The notes below the pieces were generated by a model. The model did not search any database and had not been told where the DNA came from. It worked only from the letters and a program-made list of their open reading frames with translations. DNA of 64,000 bases, from NCBI RefSeq assembly GCF_037392515.1, contig NW_027133896.1, forward strand, positions 434,001-498,000. Reading direction: 5' to 3'. Below, piece after piece: positions 32,695-43,800 of this stretch (position 1 is its first letter; every line of letters starts with the position of its first letter). A program made the translations under genes and the position numbers. Source of the DNA: Haliotis asinina. Taxonomy: Eukaryota; Mollusca; Gastropoda; Lepetellida; Haliotidae.

Positions 32695-34400
32695 TTAAAA
32701 ATGAGTCAACATGTCATCAAAAGTATTTAAACGTTGCACAAATGTTATGCAAGAATGTGTTTCAGGGAATATTGTCAGTTGTAAAGAGATTGTTACACAA
32801 TTATGCTGAAAATGTGTTTGAAATGTTTTCAAAATGTTATTCAAAAACGTCATGGTTTGATATGTTTTAAACTATTTCACAACATAATAGTAAATGTTTT
32901 GAAAACGCTGCAGAAATGTTATCCAAGAGCATGTGTAATGAAATATTGTCATTTTGAAAAACACTGTGGACACGGTTGTGCTAAATCATACAAACAGTGT
33001 CTGAAGTAGCCACTGGCCCGGTAGCCCACGTGACTAGTAAAAATCCATTCGGTCCAGTGGATCTGTACAGTCATTGGCCCGACTGGCAAGTCAATGTTCG
33101 TGGGATTATTTTATGAATATATCACTCTCTAGCTCCTTCCTGTTACTTTATTATAATACATGCACATTTAAACCATGCAAGATAATGGCCTTATGAAAAT
33201 GTTCATCATTTAAGCAGATATGTTAATGACGACACGCGTGCTACTTTCAAATGTCGGAGTATTCTGTAGTCTACTAATTTTCCGGCATAGCTATCCCGAC
33301 TGGTTTGCAATATCTGGAAACTATTTCGCACTCTGCATACAACAAATGTGCAAACATCTAAAAACTGCTGAAAATGTTTTTAAAATGTTATTAAAAAACG
33401 TCATGCTATAACATGAGTAAAATGGGGTTTTTTTTATCGTTGCAGAAATATTATGCAAGAATATGTTCCATGAAATTTAGTCATGACGTTGCAAAAACAT
33501 TGTGGATACATTTATGCAGAAAATCTTTTTGAAACATTTAAAAAACGTTATTTAAAAACATCATGGTATAACATGTTTTAAACTAACTATTTCACAACAC
33601 ATTAGAAATGTTACGCAAGATCATGTCAATTAAAATATTGTCATCACGCTTTGAAAACATTGTGGGTACATTTATCTCAAGTCATACAAGTAATGGGTAA
33701 ATTACTGAAAGTGTTTTGCAAATGGTAATCAAAAACATCATGGTACGACATCCCTGAAACTATTTCATAGCATTTCATTGAAATGTGTTTTTTTACGTTG
33801 CAGGAATGTTGTGCAAGAACAGGTTTAAAGAACGTTACCAGAATGTTTTGATTAAAAAAAAGTCCAAGCCAAATCCATCAACCGTACCTACTCATGAAAT
33901 CTGGGACACATTTATCTATCTATCATAAATGAAAACAAACTGTTTTCCATATAGGGAGATATTACTTGCGTAAGATCATACAGTACCTCTTAGGAGATAT
34001 CGTTTTCACAGTAGAATTTGCACAATGCCCTCACAATGCTGTGACGTCATAACTTGATGACGGCGTATGGTTGTAAAATGTTCAGAGATGTAAAATATTC
34101 TATGAAAACTAACAAAGAGTCATTACTGATGATAGTATACTCATGACAAAACCTTCGGTTACATGTTACTTTATCAACTCGTGTTGATATAACTGACATG
34201 AGTAGATATACTAGAGGGATTCCCTACATAACACAAATGCTGTCTAAATCTCAGAAAAAAAATACAGAAAATGTTTTGAAATGTTTTCAAAATGTTATTC
34301 GAAACTATTTCACAAGATATTAGTGAAATGTTTTAAAACGCTGTAGAGATGTTAGTCAAGAATATTTTAATGAAACATTGTGATCACATCTTGAAAACTT
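32695..34400 (+). repeat. Degenerate repeat array, ~150-190 bp units
   Basis: At least six imperfect units (about 32700, 32805, 33360, 33520, 33700, 34260). They share aaaatgttattcaaaaacgt, catggtataacatg, actatttcacaaca, gaaatgttatgcaagaa and tgtggatacattta. Units are diverged and separated by unrelated pieces. The aacgtttt-rich style recalls the array at 37.1 kb. No coding content. Confidence 0.7.
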
Positions 34401-34464
34401 GTTATGTCCCAACAGTGCTATTAGGTTCAACTTTCCACGCAAGTTTAAATGATTCTAACTGTCA

Positions 34465-34608
34465 TATTCTGGTGGTTCTACTGTCCTTCATCGACAGATT
34501 TTGATAATATACATGTATTACTATCCTATCTCAACAATGTTCTCGTCACGATATGGCTGCACCATTGGCGATGTACGTGACTCTAAATATCAACTTACTC
34601 ACTCATTT
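34465..34608 (+). repeat. LINE 3'-end fragment with ACTC tail
   Basis: Matches the last ~140 bp of the LINE at 16.1-16.25 kb: actgtccttc, tcgacag, cgtcacgatatggctg, ttggcgatgt, then actcactcattt. A very short 5'-truncated insertion. Confidence 0.75.
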
Positions 34609-34678
34609 AATGTGAGAAAAGAACATTGTTTTCATATCTCACTTTTCCCGCACGCTTTGGAAATTTCCGTCCTGATAC

Positions 34679-34750
34679 GGTACATTGAAATATCCTTATA
34701 GCTCTGTACACTCCGTTTCAGGTCAGCTTAACTTTCAATCAAAAGGAGTT

Positions 34751-34817
<67 letters not shown>

Positions 34818-34893
34818 GTACATTGAAATAGCCGTATAGCCCTGTACACCCCGTTTCAGGTCAGCTTAACTTTCAATCAAAAGGAGTTTCCAA
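34679..34893 (+). repeat. 79-bp direct repeats around a (TA)n tract
   Basis: tacattgaaatatccttata ... ggagtttccaa (34679-34757) is repeated at about 34815-34893 with a few changes. The two copies are separated by about 57 bp of pure (TA)n. Confidence 0.92.
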
Positions 34894-37140
34894 AAAATAC
34901 ATATATGTTTATTTTTTTTAAAAATCCAGAACATTCATCTACCTGCTAAAGTAAGTTTAGACAAGGAACAGATTATTTGAATACTGTTTTTAAGGTCACA
35001 TATATGATGGTAATACTTTATTACCCATGTAGGAATTCATCTTACATCTGTCCACTTTATCCTAAGGCCATTTGGTTACCGATGCCAAGGCTGTTATGTC
35101 ATTATTATAATTAGGGGTATTAGTATATTACAGAAAGGACCCCGTGCATACGTATGGATTCTGCCTGAAAAAAAACAAAACAAAACAAAACCGGCATTTG
35201 TTTTCAGTTGCATATTAAGCATAACAGAACGACAGCAGGATGAACTATAACGACATCAAGAGGAATTCTGCAGCCGCATATACATAGTGTTTTTTTCCTC
35301 GTTGTAATCTCCCAAAGTAGAACGCACGTGTGGCGCCAATATTGGCAAATCTACCCCACTTTCGCCATCGCCTTTTTTTTTGACGATAGCCCAGCAAGGG
35401 GTGATACCAGTCGGCCGATAGTTTTCAAACTCTACGGCCAGCCACACACATAAATATATTTTCAGTCATCCAAATAATGATCATATCAATTTGCATGTAT
35501 TCAGCCCATGGACTTCCCGCGCTCCTAATCTCTCTAAAGGAGCACTGACGAGGAGCAATTTCCGTGGACTGGTTTAAACTTTTGTTACTGTTTTTCTCCC
35601 GTGAGTAACCGGATGATATCCCAGGATTCGTGACCTTTGCTGCGCAGGCCGCATGCGAAATTGAGAGTTTAATTATCAGACAGATCAACTAAGGTGAAGA
35701 CATTTTTACTTTATTACAAATGTATTATGAAAACAAATGAAACACTTTGAAGGTTAATCATGTGCCAGTGGTAGAAATGGTAAAAAAAACTATGAGGACG
35801 GAAAAATAGCGAAGCCAATGTACGTCTCTATATTTTGTCTCACAACAGGCAGTCTTGCAGATTAGATTAGAAACGATTCAGTCATAACCACCTGGACCCT
35901 CTATATGTCAGTTTCCCCGACTTTCCACCCCATCTGAAACACACTTAATATTTCTTTTCAATACTCTAGAAATGAAATTAGTTATTGAAAAGTAGGCTGA
36001 AAGAAGGTATTCAAATACTGTGTCAAATCTGAAAAAAAAAATTAGTCTAGACCGATCTGCTTTTCTGTTTTAGTAAGGTTAAGAAATGGTTAAACATTCT
36101 GCTACTGTGAGACACACTATCGCTAGCACAGGCCGCCTGGTTCATGTCCGCTCGGGGTTTTACAGATGAACTCGTAGCATATTGCTTTTTTTATATAGTG
36201 TTGCCTCTGCTAAACAGGAGAGAAACACTGGCGAAATTAAAGATAAATATTAGACCTCGCTAGCCAAGATACACAATCTTGTGAGCACGAAATTATCCTT
36301 TTTCAGTGAAACACAATGTAATGAAAGCATAATCGAAACATTAATTGAAAAAGAGTAATTAAACAGCACTTTTTAAAATGCTAAGGTTATTATGTCATAT
36401 TATAACGACACTGTTCTGTTGTGAAATGATATAGCTTATTGTCATATATATTTGCATATACATTTGCTACATCAGGCCCCGATTTCCCGAAAGAAACTTC
36501 ATTTTTTACTCAAATTTCAAACTAAGTTTGACAATTTGAAACTGCTTTATTTTTAACTCAAATTCATTTTTTAAAATACATAATGCCCAAACACCTGAAT
36601 CTATTTAGTCACAAAAATCAAACTGACTACTATTTTCGAGGTTAATATCAATTTCAGTGAATTCAGAGAAATGTATTTTATCAATTTTTTGTAAAAACTG
36701 GAACTTAAGTCAAAATTCAGACTTCAGTTTGTTTCGAGAAACTGGGGCCACCTCAATGGAAATGCAATGCAATGCAGTAATGCAAGTTTCATGTAGCAAG
36801 CTGGGATTGTTATCAGACCTCTCATGCCCATGGGACAATGCTATGCCTGCAGGTCAACTCTCCTGACTGGACTGGATGGTAACCATGTTAACTGGAACAG
36901 AAGTCTAAATGTTTTGTTGTATTTTTTATTTTCTCATGACAGTGCATCGAAAATGATTTGTACTTTTTATGGAGATGCCATCGAAATACCATAAACATAA
37001 AATTACGAAACATGTCTTAAGCATCACAATATCAAGTGAGCGAAACACTTTGATATTTTCAGAATATATTACTACAATATTTACAAAATAGAATCAAAAT
37101 AGATTATGGAATTGTTACGAAATGGTTTTGGGTATGTTTC
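34894..37140. other. No gene recognised
   Basis: AT-rich DNA. Minus-strand frames at 35256-35447 and 35425-35688 and a plus frame at 36657-36866 are short and unlike any family I know. No repeat partners seen. Confidence 0.4.
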
Positions 37141-37575
37141 TAAAACTTTTCTGGAACCATACAAAATCACGTGAATGAAACATTTTTATAACCATTTCAA
37201 ACACATTTCAGGAAAACGTTTTAAACAACTTGTGGTTATACGTTCTTGAAAATATTTCTAAAACATTTCTGGAACCACTCAAAATCACATACACAAAACA
37301 TTTTTTTAAACATTTAAAAAAATTTGTGGTTGAACGTTTTTGAAAATGTTTCTAAAACAGTTCTGGAACCATACAAAATCACGTGAATTAAACATTTGTT
37401 GAAAGATTTTAAAAACATGTCAGGAAAACGTTTTACAATCCTTATGGTTAAACGTTTTTGAAATTGTTTCTAAAACATTTCGGGAACCATTCAAAATCAC
37501 GTGAATAAAACACTTTAACAAATGTTTTTGCTACATTTCATGAAATGTTTTGCGGATGTTTTTAAAACATTCTTG
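37141..37575 (+). repeat. Tandem array, four units of 94-118 bp
   Basis: Units start at about 37141, 37258, 37352 and 37470, each with ctaaaacatttctggaacca, caaaatcacgtgaat, aaacattt and aacgttttt. The second unit lacks about 24 bp. Two related units lie at 14.2 kb. Confidence 0.85.
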
Positions 37576-38850
37576 TGTTAACTGGAGGAACATCACCTGT
37601 GTTCACAAGAGTTGAAACAATGGAGTAATGGTGTTTGGACACAGGGAAACAGTTTTCAATACCAGTTTCAAACGCCTTCAGGCCCTGGAGCTGTATTAGA
37701 TTTGGACTTTTTGTAACACTTTTCAGGCAATCTGGTGAGATGTAACAGACAAACGACCTAGTTACTTTCTCATGCATTGCATGGACATAATCACCGACCC
37801 ATGGTGCCTCCAGGTTACAGTTGCCAGGTATAGACCACAACTGTTTCCAGAACCTTTCATTGGCATCCATGGGAGGCCGTTTATCATGCTCATCTACTCC
37901 ACCTGTCTTGAGTTGCCTGTAAAATCGCTTTTCATTATTTCTAAAGAGTTAATTTTGTTTGATAAATTTGTTTTTTCTTTCTTTCAGTTCAAACATTTAT
38001 TTTTGCCTTAAGGTAATCATGACTTTGGAGAAGTACCTTTTCTTTTGTTGTGTTGTATTGTAGTTTGAATCTTCTCCATTTTGCCTTTGGCCGTTTGACA
38101 TTTGACTAACTGATGATCTTATTTAAAGGCACAGCTCTATCCGTGAAATTATTCCTCTACTTTCAATAAGTTTTACAAGAAACCGAATTTTCTTTGGTCT
38201 TTTGTTGTTATTACTGGAGGGTTTGTTTTTAGAAACTGAGCGAAGTTCCTCCAAAGGTAGCGGCAGTATAGACACCGCAATGAAAGTCCGCTGAAAGTTT
38301 CAGAGAGAAAATTTCATTAAGTAAACCAATTTCGTTTTTGGAAATAGACACGTTTAGTTGTTTATTTGGCCTCCGTTTCTCTGAAGGTAAATCACATATT
38401 TTCCTCCTAAATAGAATTGAACAAAATATAAACAGGATTTTCGAAAAGGTCTGCAACTGATGAAGAGGAAGAGTGAGGGTCCAAAATTTCGGGGCCAATT
38501 GGCTCTTTCTCGGAAGAGTTTCCGTCAGCAAGTTGAAAGAGGTTTACGGGGACGTCCATCAGAATTTTTGGGTCTGCTGCCACTTGACCATTTTGCTCTT
38601 GCAAAGGTTCCTGACGGGTACCAGTTGTGGGTTGAACTGGCTCACGGGGCATTAGACGTTTTAGCCGTCGGAGTTGGTCTCGGAGATTTTTGCTCCGCCA
38701 GGTAAGCATACATGGGCATGGCATTGTCCCAATGCAGCTTAAGCGACTTGCCATTAATACGTGGATTATCAGGACATCCAGTCGCTATCGCACACTGAAG
38801 TAGTGTGGATTTGAGATGTTTTGACCTAAATATTCTTGGCAAGTCCCATC
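37562..38850 (-). pseudogene. LINE ORF fragment leading into the RT
   Basis: Minus strand. The 5' part reads SKHLKSTLLQCAIATGCPD and HWDNAMPMYAYLAEQK, then NLFQLADGNSSEKEPIGPE and DPHSSSSSVADLF. After a frame change come FSLKLSADFHCGVYTAATF, then RQLKTGGVDEHDKRPPMDAN and FWKQLWSIPGNCNLEAPWV. The last parts match the conserved FYRxL ... FWxxxWxxP block that precedes the RT in several LINE groups. An APGPEG word follows in another frame, then LVNTGDVPP. Homologous to 58846-59650 on the plus strand. Several stops and frame changes; the RT core is missing. Family not resolved; the N-terminus lacks an obvious endonuclease. Confidence 0.6.
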
Positions 38851-39029
38851 TTCAGTAAGGTTGGTTTGACTACCGGAGGAAGGCTGACCGGGCTGCGGAG
38901 TTGAAAGATTAAAGTCTTCTTGGCTTTTTAGTAACCCAGAGAAAAACCAGCTTCGGGGGGTTCAGTTAAGGGAATAAAATTCCCCTATCAATGCCCACCA
39001 CGGAGAGACGAACATCATAAGGCCTTTTT

Positions 39030-39935
39030 CATTATTATATGGCGGCGATCTGTAAATAGTCGAGAGTGGTCCAGACAATCTAGTGATCAACAGCATGAGC
39101 TACGATCTAAACAATTGCGATGCGATATCAATACTATTATTTTCATTATTATAACTGATATTGATATTATTGTTATTCCCTTAGGTATGAATATTGCAAC
39201 TCCGAGTTACAGGTGGGCACTAAAATGTTTGACGTTGATAGAGACTGATTGCACATGCAAATCCTCTTTCTACACCCTGACCAAACGAAAAAAAATGATT
39301 GTCTGTAAAGGTAACAATTGCATAGCTGATTGCACTGTCCCATCTCCTCCTAAAGTTATGTGATATATCATTTACATTGTATGATTAAGCTTAAACAATT
39401 AACTGTAAACCTGCAGACTGCACCAACGTCCCGTCTCCCTTATCAGGCCTTTGTCCACGAAAAATGGGAGACAGGCGCATTTTCATGTTTTTGATCACAC
39501 CATTCCATTTGGACGATGCTGTAATCAGGATACTGGGCAATTTCGCATTTACCAAGCTAAAATAAATATTTGGCGATCTTGATTTTTCTTCTCTATTAAA
39601 GGTTACTTCAAATCTCCACATCATCCCAAAATTGATTGGTTTTATTATTACATTCCCAATAAACATTACAAATACCTTAAATTTAATTACAATAGAAGCT
39701 TCATGTGTCACTGTTTAGTAAATTTACTGTCATGTCAAAACAATTCCATGCAAACACCTGTAGAAAATGTCATAAGCTTAAGGTCTGTTGACATTTATGG
39801 TCAGACAGCCATATGACTACTTTAAATCTTACTGTATTTTCCAGTATTCAGGCAAGAGTACAGAAATGTGTTTCTCCTATTCCATTTTTAAATTACAATG
39901 ATTGAAAAGTCATAGAACCATTTTTCATCAAACAC
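39030..39935 (+). repeat. Duplicated segment (copy 2), empty site of Mutator-like element
   Basis: Colinear with 20575-20907 plus 25236-25765, with the two halves joined directly at about 39380-39405 (gattaagcttaaacaatta). It begins inside a SINE-like fragment (39025-39112, minus). It gives the unoccupied form of the site now holding 4.3 kb at 20.9-25.2 kb, unless this copy lost the element by deletion. Confidence 0.8.
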
Positions 39936-41004
39936 AGTGATAGAGGTATATTCTTACAGTGTACAGGAAAAGAAAGAGCTCGCGTGTAAACATCAAAACA
40001 GCTCGGCAAACCACAACATCCGGTTTTAATAAACAGAGTTGCGCAGTGGGAAAAGGCTATAAATAGAAAAGCACATGGTGTGTGTGTTTGTAAACAATCC
40101 CTGTTTGCGTGGATACAGAAATCGTCAGTTCTCGTTAACACTGGATGTACATCAGAGTTTTGCACCTTTGACTCAGCCATGGCATGTTCATTAATGAACA
40201 ATTCTCATGACCATTAGTAGCCCTTTGGAATCTCAATAATAACTGTTGTGAAGAAATATATATAAACAAACTTTAAATAACACCATGTTGATCAACACCA
40301 GACATGCCATGATCTGTGCTCCTGCTTACACAAAGGCGTTTTCTTCTTAACAGTGGCGAGTCCTGGGGTAATGAACAATGATAAGTTGTTTGCTTTGTCC
40401 TTCCCATATCCAGAAGAAATCTCTACTGAAGGCAGAATCGAAGCTTTAATTATGACAATATAGTGAGTACGTGCTTCAGCAACAGTACCATTGTACAGTG
40501 TTGTTTGTAAACAATAGAGTTTGGATCAGACAACCCAGTGATTTTCCAGTATGATGGCATAATATGTGCGTATAAATCAATATTAAACAGTGGTGATATA
40601 AGATAAAGGTGAGCGTATCTTGCACCACCACGGTTGCACTCATGATTAAAATACGCAAAGTCTAGTCAAATAAGACGAGATATTTAGTGATGTCAGCACA
40701 CGTTGGAATGGAACAATATGTACTTCCTCCATCAGGTGAATGAATACTAGGAGACGGTACGTGTAACTAAAGAAGTAAGACCACAAAGGTGACATAGTAC
40801 AAGTCAAAACAGGGTACTGCAACGGACATCAGATCATCAGATATGTATTTATTGCAGTAAAAGAGACATATTAACAGAAGACAATGCGCAGCTTATTATA
40901 ATATTTATAACCACTATTTATTAAAACACTGCAGGAAATAGGAACAGACATTTGAAGGTATTGTGATATTTACACTGTGGCCAGGTCACTAGACAACCCG
41001 TGAA
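39936..41004. other. No gene recognised; one SINE-like scrap
   Basis: AT-rich DNA. 40505-40560 carries a small SINE-like piece (gtttggatcagacaaccca). A frame at 39893-40201 (-) has no recognisable content. Confidence 0.4.
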
Positions 41005-41272
41005 TGTCCGGGGTAGAATAGGCCTTCAACGACCCACGCTTGCCTTAAAAGACTACTGAGCTTAAAAATGTGGTAAGAGACAACTGACGGGATCGGGTTG
41101 TCAGGTTCGCTGACTTGGTTGACACGTCATCGGTTCCCAGTTGTGCAGATCGATGCTCATGTTGTTGGTCACTGGATTGTCTGGAGCAGACTCGATTATT
41201 TATAGACTGCCGGCATATGGCTGGGATATTGCTGAGTGTGGCGTAAAACTTAACTCACTCACTCCCTCTGAC
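41005..41272 (+). repeat. SINE-like repeat, full-length type
   Basis: Plus strand from ccgtgaatgtccggggtaga through actgacgggatcgggttgtc, gacacgtcatcggttccca and cactggattgtctgg to tggctgggatattgctgagt, gtggcgtaaaacttaactca and the ACTC tail. It shows the family in its own orientation. Confidence 0.85.
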
Positions 41273-41814
41273 TAGACGGCTGTGAGGGTTTTGTTGTTGT
41301 TTGTAAATAAAAATGTATCAACAGAATGTAAACCCATCTTGGCAAAATTTCTTCTGTGCCCCACCCTACTATTCCAGGTGATTATCTTCAGTAATTAGGT
41401 GTGTGTGTGCCACGTGAACATTACTGTGTAGATATGAAATTTCATAAGCGATGAGAATTGAATGAAAATATTCCTGTTGTGAAACTAATCTAAATTTCCG
41501 TTTCTGTTTTATGGACTCAACAGATACCTACCAGAGGATACTGAAAAAGTAGAACTAGGGGTTGACATGTCAGTTTCCAAACAAATTCCAGTTATGAAAT
41601 TTCTTCAATATGTTAAAGTTTGAAACACAACAGTTTTCTTACAAAATCTATTCACATTTGGTAAATAGCATGAAAGAATCAGAAATGGCGATAACTGGTC
41701 TTGTTAGTTGATAGGAAAGCACAATATACACTACAGCGTTACGTGAAAATGAATGCTCAGACAACATGGGTTTAACTACTACTTGCATACACTTGGTCAT
41801 TAGGGTTAGAATGT

Positions 41815-42085
41815 GCATGGATCACCAAAAGAGGACCATGGTGACTTAATAGTACTTTTGATGCCTACATGGACGCCAGCTAGATTTACACCATCCCTTC
41901 AGATGTAGCGACCTGTGAAGATCCAGTATAGAATATATCTTCAGCAACCCATGTTTGCCACAAAAGTCATGGCTGACACATGTCCTCGGTTCCCAGTTGC
42001 GCAGATCTGAGCTCATGCAGTTCATCACTGGATTGTCTGGTCTACACTTGGTTGTTTACAAACAAGCGATATATATGAAATTAAA
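41815..42085. repeat. LINE 3'-UTR fragment (-) joined to SINE-like copy (+)
   Basis: 41815-41895 is the reverse complement of the LINE UTR piece near 15.93 kb (ggaccatggtgact, ctacatgga, tttacaccatcccttcag). Next, 41900-42085 is a plus-strand SINE-like copy (gttcccagttgcgcagatct, cactggattgtctggtct) whose tail is eroded. Confidence 0.7.
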
Positions 42086-42464
42086 CTCACCAAGTCAGAT
42101 GTTAGCAGCTACAGTCAGATCTAGCCAAAGTCATCCCTCTACAATAATGTATAAAGTAGACATTTCTTGGTATTATTTCACAGCGAAACCACGGTAACTT
42201 TCATTGTGGATAGATAAATTCCTATGGGAATGGATTCGATGTTTCAGTAATAGTCATGGAGCCAGCCAACCTTGAAAGGTGTATGTAATATTTATATAAA
42301 ACGTATCTGAAAAACTTACTGACATGGCAACTACAGCACTGTTACAAAAGATCACAAAGTGATCGGGTGAAATATTGTGAAGTTTATTTACTATGCTATT
42401 TTGCAATCGAGTGTTTCACCCCAACAAGTTATGGGATATGAACACTACATGGATAGCATGTGTC

Positions 42465-43640
42465 TTAAGTTCATCAAACCTGAACAAGCCAGCACAGGAA
42501 ATAAGGCCTAAGACATATTGCATGCACGTACGTTTGTTTGTTTCTTTGTTGTTTAACACCGCCATTACCAATAGTCCAGTTATATGGCAGCGTCTGTACA
42601 TAATGGACTGTGGACCAGACAATCCGGTGGTCACCAGCACAATCTACACCATCGGTGCGCCTGGCCGCCCAGTCCCTTAATTTAAGTTGCCTCTTACATG
42701 CATGGGTTTCCCAAGACAAATTCCACCCCTGATGTTCACAGGTATGTTATGAACCCTCTACAAATAAAAGTGTCTGGGACTGCCATGTCTCTCCTCAAAA
42801 TCAACTCCATGTAAGTTCTGCTGCAATCCCGGCAAGAACAGTTGTCACAGTTATACTGCTCACTTTGTGTGTGCAATTGCAAATCATGTTGATTCTGTCC
42901 TTAGATAAGGATTGAGCCTGTCGACATTCTTCACTTCCATAGCATGAAGACTATATGTCTAATAAAATGAAGCGTTGCTTTCACAGAAACATCTCCATGT
43001 GGCATTTCTCCCAGCAAACGACGGAATATATGTTGATTTGTTCAGCAACAGTAAACGGTAGACAGTCGGGCTGTGGTCAAAGCATCCAAAACAGTTCTTT
43101 CGGATGGAGAGTTGATGAAAGCTATGTTGATGCAATTTGGTGTTTCTGTATTTTCGTCTTGTCGCCAGTCTCGGAGTTTATTCGAAATGGACCCAGTTCT
43201 GCAGGGAAAGTGCTGTAAACGCAAAAAGGTATCACATTTATCGATTGGTCCAAAACTTGACTCGCACTTGGATGTTTAACATAGAAACGGACCTTGTGAT
43301 GATCGTTACCCCGCAGTTTCACACCAGCCGATAAATTTACGCAACACACAAGAATGAGGAAGACGTGCAAGATACGTGTCTTGCCGCATAAGTCTCTCAT
43401 TCATGCTAAATGTTGATTTAATCAGGGATCATAATGAATTTCATCTTGCAACAGATAACGTTTAATGGTATCAATGTACTTTTTTGAGTATTTCACTTTG
43501 TCAAGTGTTAAAGTAACATAACTATTTTACACACATTGAATAATGTTCGTAGCCTTCCTAGAATTCGACTGTTTTAAAGTAAATTCATTCCAAAATTTAA
43601 TAAAAAATAGTTTAGTCTAAAGAAAATATGTAAATTAGCT
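42465..43640 (+). repeat. Segmental duplication, block B (partial third copy)
   Basis: Matches 30.20-31.48 kb (block A) and 48.88-50.56 kb (block C). Shared words include a SINE-like fragment at 42548-42740, tctctcctcaaaatcaact, tgttgatttgttcagcaaca, tttatcgattggtccaaaa, gaccttgtgatgatcg and gataacgttta. Homology with block C continues to about 43800 (ttcaataggcagattgtgta). Blocks A and C are closer to each other than to B over the peptide-like part. Confidence 0.8.
43122..43400 (-). other. Short frame with signal-peptide-like start (block B)
   Basis: Minus-strand frame of 92 codons starting with ATG. It begins MRDLCGKTRILHVFLILVCC, then VNLSAGVKLRGNDHHKVRF and YVKHPSASQVLDQSI. The first 28 residues look like a signal peptide with a possible cleavage site after LSAG. 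The frame downstream diverges from blocks A and C. It may be the first exon of a small secreted protein. The surrounding non-coding DNA is about equally similar between blocks, so coding constraint is not proven. Confidence 0.3.
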
Positions 43641-43800
43641 GTTTTCACTTCTTTCCCAAGATTGGAAAGATAAAGAAATAAGAAAGACTCCTTTTATCAA
43701 CTGACCAGCTTCTTTCAGTTTTCAGTTACAGATATTTGTTCACCTGCTTCAATAGGCAGATTGTGTATATGGAGGAAAGGTTATTATGTGGTAAACATTT

